Source: Cryptomeria japonica (taxonomy: Eukaryota; Streptophyta; Pinopsida; Cupressales; Cupressaceae). Taken from it: DNA of 64,000 bases. The notes beneath the pieces were generated by a model. The model had not been told where the DNA came from. It worked only from the letters and a program-made list of their open reading frames with translations, and searched no databases. The position numbers and the translations under genes were made by a program. Shown piece by piece: positions 57,790-64,000 of the stretch. Each line of letters opens with the position of its first letter. Within the stretch, counting starts at the first letter, position 1. The stretch is taken from positions 269,540,505 to 269,604,504 of the forward strand of contig NC_081415.1 of assembly GCF_030272615.1 (NCBI RefSeq). The letters are read 5' to 3'.

Positions 57790-60560
57790 TCAGTGAGGTG
57801 GTAAAATAGTGCATCTTTCATTTTGCTCGTCATGGGAATGAACTGTTAGCGCGAGCGTGTCCGAGTGTCCACGTTTATGCTAGGTTTGTCGTTGTCTCAC
57901 TCCCCAAGACGTCTGATCATTCCGAGCCACCTTGTAGTGACGTTTTCCCTTGAGCTCTCAAAGTGGAAAAATGGTCAAACTTTGACGTCGCGTAACTCAG
58001 AGACAATGGGACTTATGGAAGATCCTTGTAAACCTATGGAGTCATGTTGTGGCTTCCTAAAAAATCCCCTCTTAGTTTCAGACAACTCGATTCCGTTTTC
58101 TTGTGGTGAGATTTTTTCTGTCGCATCAAAAACCGTCAAAAAATGTTAGTGAGAGATGGCAAAATATTGCATCTTTTGTTCTGCTTGTCGTGGGAATGAA
58201 CCATCAGTGCAAAAACATCCAAGTGGTCAATTTTATGCTAGGTGTGCCCTTGTCTCACTCCCCAAGGCGTTTGATTGTTCCAAGCGACCTTGTAGCGGCA
58301 TTTTCCCTTGAGCGCTCAAAGTGGAAAAAATAGTCAAACTTTGACGCCGCGTAACTCGGAGACCGTGCACTTATGGACAATCAATGTAAACCTATGGGGT
58401 CATGTTTTTGCTACCTAAAAAATCCTCTCTCGATTTTGGACAACTCGATTTCGTTTTCTTGTGGTGAGATTTTTTTTGTCGAGTCAAAAATCATCAATGA
58501 GAGGTGGCAAAATAGTGCATCTTTCATTATGCTCATTGTGGAAATGAACCGCCAATGCGAGCACATTCGGGTGGCCAAGATTACACTAGGTGTGCCCTTT
58601 TCTCACTCCCCAAGATGTCCAATCATTCCGCGCCACCTCGTAGCGACGTTTTCCCTTGAGTGCTCAAAGTGGAAAAAATGGTCAAACATTGACATCACGT
58701 AACTCAGAGACCATGACACTTATGGATGATCTGTTTGAACCTATGGGGTCATTTTTTTTCTGCCTAAAAAATCCCCTCTCGGTTTCGGACAACTCGATTC
58801 TATTTTCTTGTGGTGAGATTTTTTCTGTCACATCAAAACAGTCAGTGAGGTGGCAAAATAGTGCATCTTTCATTTTGCTCATCGTGGGAATGAACCGTCA
58901 GTGTGAGCACATCTGGGTGGCTAGGTTTATTTTAGGTGTTCCCTTGCCTCACTCCCCAAGACGTTCGATCATTTTGAGCCACCTCATAGCGACATTTTCC
59001 CTTGAGCCCTCAAAGTGGAAAAAATGGTCAAACTTTGACGTCGTGTAACTTGAAGACTGTGGCACTTATGGGTGATTTTTGTGAACCTATGGGGTTGTGT
59101 TGTCGCTACCTAAAAAAGCCTCTCTCAGTTTCGGACAACTAGAATCTATTTTCTTGTGGTGAGATTTTTTCTGTCGCATCAAAAACTGTCAGTGAGAGGT
59201 GGCAAAATAGTGCATCTTTCATTCAGCTCATCGTGGTAATGAACCGTCATTGTGAGCACATCCAGGTGGTTGATTTCATGCTAGGTGTGCCCTTTTATTT
59301 CTCCCCAAGACATCTGATTGTCCCGAGCCACCTCGTAGCAACGTTTCCCTTGAGTGCTCAAAGTGGAAAAAATGGTCAAACTTTGACGTCATGTAACTCA
59401 GAGATCGTGGCACTTATGGAAGATCCATATGAACCTATGGGGTTATGTTGTCACTTCCTAAAAAATGCTCTCTCATTTTTTGACAACTTGATTCCATTTT
59501 CTTGTGGTGATATTTTTTTTGTTGCATAAAAAATCGTAAAAAACCGTCACTAAGAGGTGGCAAAATAGTGCATCTTTTGTTCTGCTCGTCGTGGGAACAA
59601 ACCATTAGTTTGAGAACATTTGGGTGGCTGTATTTATGCTACGTGTTCCCTTGTCTTGCTCCCCAAGATGTTTGATCATTCCGAGCCACCTCGTAGCGAC
59701 GTTTTCCCTTGAGCACTTAAAGTGGAAAAAACAGTCAAACTTTGACGTCGCGTAACTCGGAGACCGTGGCACTTATGGAAAATCCATGTGAACCTATGGG
59801 GTTGTGTTGTCTCTGCTTAAAAAAACCTCTCTCATTTTCGGACAAATCGATTATGTTTTCTTGTGGTGAGATTTTTTTTGTCACATAAAAAACCGTCAAA
59901 AACCGTTAGTGAGAGGTGGCAAAATAGTTCATCTTTCGTTTTGCTCATCATGGGAACAAACCATTAGTGCGAGAGCATCTAGGTGGTCAGGTTTACACTA
60001 GGTGTTCCCTTGTCTTTCTCCCCAAGACGTGTGATCATTTTGAGCCACCTCGTAGCAACATTTTCCCTTGAGCACTCAAAGTGGAAAAAATAGTCAAGCT
60101 TTGACGTTGCATAAATTAGAGACCATGGAACTTATGGATGACCTATTTGAATGTATGGGGTTGTGTTGTCTCTGCCTAAAAAATTATCTCTCAGTTTCGG
60201 ACAACTTGATTCCCTTTTCTTGTGGTGAGATTTTTCTGTCGCATCAAAAACCATCAAAACTGTAAGTGAGAGGTGGCAAAATAGTGCATCTTTCGTTCTG
60301 CTCATCATGGGAACGAACCATCAGTGTGAGCACATCCAAGTGGCTGGTTTTATGCTAGGTGTTCCCTTGTCTCTATCCCCAAGATGTCTAATCATTTTGA
60401 GCCACCTCGTAGGGACGTTTTCCCTTGAGCTCTCAAAGTGGAAAAAAAGGTCAAACTTTGACATCATGTAACTCAGAGACCGTGCCACTTATGGATGATC
60501 CATTTGAACCTATGTTGTCATTTTGTCACTTCCTAAAAGGGCCTCTCTCAGTTTTAGACT
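57790..60560. repeat. Satellite array, eight copies of a ~350-bp unit
   Basis: The landmark gtggcaaaatagtgcatc recurs with gcatc at 57,811, 58,169, 58,517, 58,863, 59,212, 59,570, 59,930 and 60,287 (steps 358, 348, 346, 349, 358, 360, 357). The ~10-bp length steps come from an extra aaaccgtcaa word in some copies. Each unit also has ccttgagcgctcaaagtgg, ctttgacgtcgcgtaactc and tcttgtggtgagattttt. Copies differ by many C/T and G/A changes at CG sites, as in methylated DNA. Open frames inside change frame between copies and are not genes. Confidence 0.92.
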
Positions 60561-60814
60561 ATTCCAACTAGCCCTTTAAACCGAGTAATTCAACAATAAC
60601 TCAAAACTTTCCCAAAACACTTGGAAAAAAAATTGCATATTCAGATACCCATTTGCAATTTATTTAACATATGTCAAAATCAGACTTAGTTATTTATAAT
60701 CAAATAGTACAAATCTATAATCAAATGCTACAAGTTTATTACAAATGTATTTATAATCAAATGGTACAAATTTGGGCTCTCAAAATTTGCAAATCAGCCC
60801 CATGGACACTTTCA

Positions 60815-61085
60815 TATATAAAATTTGGCATCTAATATAAATGATCAAGCTCATTATTGTTTATATTTACAAAATTTTGCATCTAAATATGCAAATTACA
60901 ACTCATTGTTGTTTTTTATATAAAAATTAGCATCTAGATATGCACATTACGACTCATTGTTGTTCTTTTATACAAAATTTAGCATCTAAATATGCACATT
61001 ACAACTCATTGATGTTTTTATATACAAAATTTGTCATCTACATATGCACATTACAACTCATATGCATATTACAGCTCATGTGCAT
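60815..61085. repeat. Minisatellite, about five copies of a 50-58-bp unit
   Basis: The phrase aaaatttagcatctaaatatgcacattacaactcattg (in parts) recurs about every 50-58 bp from 60,830, decaying at the right into short catatgcat/ctcatg words. It lies just downstream of the stop of the transposase-like gene (61,195, minus strand). Confidence 0.75.
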
Positions 61086-61194
61086 GTAGAGAACATCCAA
61101 AAAAGCGAAGTTACAACATTTCACAAAAGAGATATACAAAATTGTCAAAATTATTCTACCATATTGTAGAGTTATTCTTCTAGATTGCCCAAAA

Positions 61195-64000
61195 TCAATC
61201 GAGTGAACCTTCTGGATCAACTCTAACCCTTAGTGTCTCAAGTATTGCCTCATGGTCAGATTCATAAACTTTCCATAAATCCTTGTTAAGAGGTCTACCA
61301 TGATATTTAATCAAATGAATATTTGTTGCAACAAGAAGGTTTGAGCAATGAAGAATATGTCTATGTGTCTCAAAGTCCTCAAACAACCAGGCATTAGAAT
61401 TTTTGATAGGGTACCTGCATTTTATAGAAGGAAAAGTTAATGCCAAAATCAATACAATGACTGCTAAATAAATGAGGTGAAGAGGTCTCAAGACAACTTG
61501 ACACAACAACGGTACCTTCTAAGCCATGGCCCTGTCACAACAACGGATCATGTTGGGTACTCAATACCCTCTCCATCAACCACTGTAGAAGTCAACTTCT
61601 TTTTGGCCTCAATACAATGATACAAAAAGTAATATGTTCCTTCTTCGTTGTTCTCATTTGTAATAACTGCATATGCATGACCTGCATTTAATAGAAGGAT
61701 ATAAGTTAATACCAAAATCAACATAAGTTAATACTAATAAATTAAGCTTAAAATTGTAGCAAATTGCAACCCTTTACCTGGTTCAACTATGTTTGATACA
61801 TGGTCAAATCCATTGATGCTTCAATCTGGTTCATTTGTAGTGCTCTAGGAAGTTGATATGTATCTAGGGTTTGCAAAGGTCTACAAGACCATTGGTCAAC
61901 CCACTCTTTTAATTCACATTCATCCCACACAAAATGCATACACGAAGAGCAAAAGCATGCAATCTATCTAGTATAAATAACTAGTGATGTTGCATTTGAA
62001 CTTCTAAATGAATGCATGTCACTTGATGCAGTAAGTGTACAACAATCTAGATAGTTTTCAATGTTAGATTCACGTATTAACCAAAAATATCTAGAAACCA
62101 TAGACTTACCAACATTACCTGGTCTCATCGTAGAGTTACACCATTGCACAATTGTTTCTGCATCTGTTAACATTGCACCACCTTCGTACTTCAATTCCTC
62201 TCTGGTAAGATCTCTTTTCACACATGCTCTCGCACCATCATGCTCTCCCTTTCCATGCCTTGCCTCAATGAAATTCCAAAATGTTGCACACCACTTGTCA
62301 CATGCATCCTATTCAACCAGTAGAACATCCTTGAATTGTGCGGTGCAATTGTTTGACCATATTAAGTGCTAGTTGTATCTTATATCTCTTTCCCTTAAAT
62401 TATCATAGAAGACTGTAAAGCATCCTTGCACAAACTCTGAGGAATGAGTACGATCATCGCTGATATAGAAGTGATATTCTCTTATAACCTTTATGTCTTC
62501 CTCGGTGCTATCATGTGCATGCATGAATGCTATGTGTACAAAAATTGTAACTTGTGTCTAGAGTGGTAATACATAGATTGTACTTCATTTTGCGGCTTTA
62601 GTGTATAATTATCAACAAAATAAATGACAGAGACAATAGTGCCAAGGGGGAAAGTGTCCTTACACAACTTGAATTGCTCATCTAACCACCTAGCTTTATG
62701 TGTGTGACCTATGTACTCATACACTAGTTTCTCTTAAAACATCTTCATAAAATCAGCTATGCATATATCCCTTTTCACTAACTCACACCTCTTTAATTCT
62801 TTTCCATCTTTAACACCATTTGTGACTGACTTGTATTTTCCAATAGAAACTAGTTCCTTACCAATTTCATGTGTGCTATCCAGATGTAGGCATCTATGCA
62901 ACTGTTGCAAACCGCCACATGTAGGACAAAAACCTCTCAAACACATCATCTTATAGTAAATCCACCCGTCATCTCATTTACATAGTACACTTGAAATAAA
63001 TTCTCTTGGTGACTTAGGAGGTTCTTGTAGACCACATTCCTGCAAAACATGGTTAGTGCGAAAAGTACAACATATATAGCGATAAATATCATAATGCATG
63101 GAAAATTAAACATGGACCCTACAACAACATGTAGTACGTGCATGATTAATCTTAACATAAAATGGTTTTTTCATCTCAAAATGTTTTTGACTAATTTTAA
63201 TCTAAGGAAAGCTTTGAAGAAACCTTTCATAAAATTGTGTTTGAGTGGTATCTAAATAGTGTTTTGGATGTGGCTCACGATGACTAATTCTAATTCGCCT
63301 TCTAACAACATCTCTTTGGTTGGTTGAAACCCTTGTGTTGTCATGCCAATATTTCTCAATTAACGTTCTTAGTGCATCAACAACAACCTTTTCCTTGCGT
63401 GGGAGTCTACCTGAGAATGCCCTAAGAGAATTATTGTTAGGATCCTTGATTTTCTCTCTCCTCTCTAAGGCATAGTGTAATGTGGTTCTACTTATCCTTA
63501 ATGACTTGCTTGTTTTTCTTATTAAATGAGATTTTTTCATTTCCTTTCCCATTATGATTGATGTGAGGACATGACGAGTAACATTAGCATATTTAGTGCA
63601 TGATTTCAAACAATGGCTTGGTATGCATCAAAAAAGAATTCTCACAATGGTTCTTTCACTATTATTTTCGGATGTTCTTAAGCTCAAAATTTTCATTCTC
63701 TCTAAATTTCAAATTTTTAATCATTTCAGCAACTAATTGGCATCTTCCACTTTGATTTAAGTTTTCAAAATAGTTATTCCAAATTGTTCTAACCATTCTT
63801 CTACAAGTTCTTTCATAAATTTTATCATGCATTGGCTTCACAATATTTTCATCAATATCTATGAGAAACTTTTGTTTTCTATGAATTATTCTAAGAGGTG
63901 TTAAGATTGGCGAATGCTCTTTCGTTTTCATTAGGTGCATTGATCACATCAAATTCAAGTGGTATATCTTCTTCAATTTCATTAACATGTGCATTCACTG
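61195..64000 (-). pseudogene. Transposase-like gene, decayed, N-terminus beyond the window
   Basis: Minus-strand fragments in order: 63,940-63,662; 63,609-63,202 (basic, helix-turn-helix-like region with SLRISRTTLHYAL, then the PHPKHYLDTTQTQFYERFL segment); ~63,150-62,950; 62,949-62,734 (cysteine pair CPTCGGLQQLHRC); 62,724-62,530; ~62,520-62,225 (REYHFYISDDRTHSSEFV, IWSNNCTAQFK, WNFIEARHGKGEHDG); 62,221-61,780; then spliced exons 61,516-61,681 and 61,195-61,414, ending RVRVDPEGSLD. The acidic positions in ISDD, IWSN(N/D) and the FIEA-HGKG segment suggest a DDE-type nuclease; similar EYHFYISDD/HGKG proteins occur widely as unclassified transposases (from memory). Stops (e.g. after YTR near 61,964) and frame changes make it nonfunctional. 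It is convergent with the ten-exon gene at 54,307-57,049. Confidence 0.6.

Noticed and set aside
58103-59529. A family of repeated small proteins in the plus-strand frames of the satellite
   Set aside because: Unit lengths of 346-360 bp are mostly not multiples of three, frames change from copy to copy and stops are common.

Overview
The window is nuclear plant DNA: spliced genes with GT-AG introns, tRNA-primed LTR retrotransposons of both superfamilies, satellite arrays and a jasmonate-signalling (JAZ/TIFY) locus. Nested elements, many decayed transposon remnants and a long JAZ intron suggest a large genome, probably a gymnosperm such as a conifer (inference; no diagnostic marker seen). All alignments and gene models were made by eye.

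Layout. 1-4.4 kb: AT-rich DNA, then a decayed Ty3/gypsy gag with a possible LTR. 4.4-8 kb: a long decayed minus-strand reading frame of unknown family. 8-9.1 kb: two blocks of degenerate G-rich repeats around a poly-C tract. 9.2-11.9 kb: a truncated Ty1/copia element (gag-protease-integrase, PBS and LTR). 12-17 kb: copia LTR debris and unrecognised DNA. 17-41.3 kb and 43.3-50.8 kb: two copies of an old segmental duplication, each carrying a JAZ-type gene on the minus strand. Copy B (45.2-48.7 kb) gives an intact four-exon, 197-residue model with EAR, TIFY and Jas motifs. Copy A is a pseudogene with a stop codon and exon-1 indels; its Jas exon is cut off by a complete 18.7-kb retrotransposon, and a solo copia LTR sits in the same intron. 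50.8-53.8 kb: a decayed copia 5' LTR and gag. 53.9-64 kb: a palindrome cluster, a decayed ten-exon gene, a ~350-bp satellite and a convergent transposase-like gene, possibly one large unclassified DNA transposon whose right end lies outside the window.

The most striking object is the complete Ty3/gypsy element at 17,909-36,592 (minus strand). It has 1,437-bp LTRs, a GTTAG target duplication, a degenerate first RNase H followed by a second (archaeal-type) RNase H, and a G-patch, which place it in the Tat (Ogre/Retand-like) lineage. A convergent plant-mobile-domain (PMD) gene lies between pol and the 3' LTR, with its own TATA box, a short GC-rich first exon and an intron. An array of AGCGCT motifs with a ~20-bp period lies in that intron, and a matching array lies just after the primer-binding site in the gag-pol leader. 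The two arrays read the same way (TAGCGCTATTG) relative to their own transcripts, so they are inverted relative to each other in the DNA. The primer-binding site matches the last 40 nt of tRNA-Trp, exactly a 3' tRNA half. These shared arrays, the antisense PMD gene and the long primer site are the best candidates for something undescribed.
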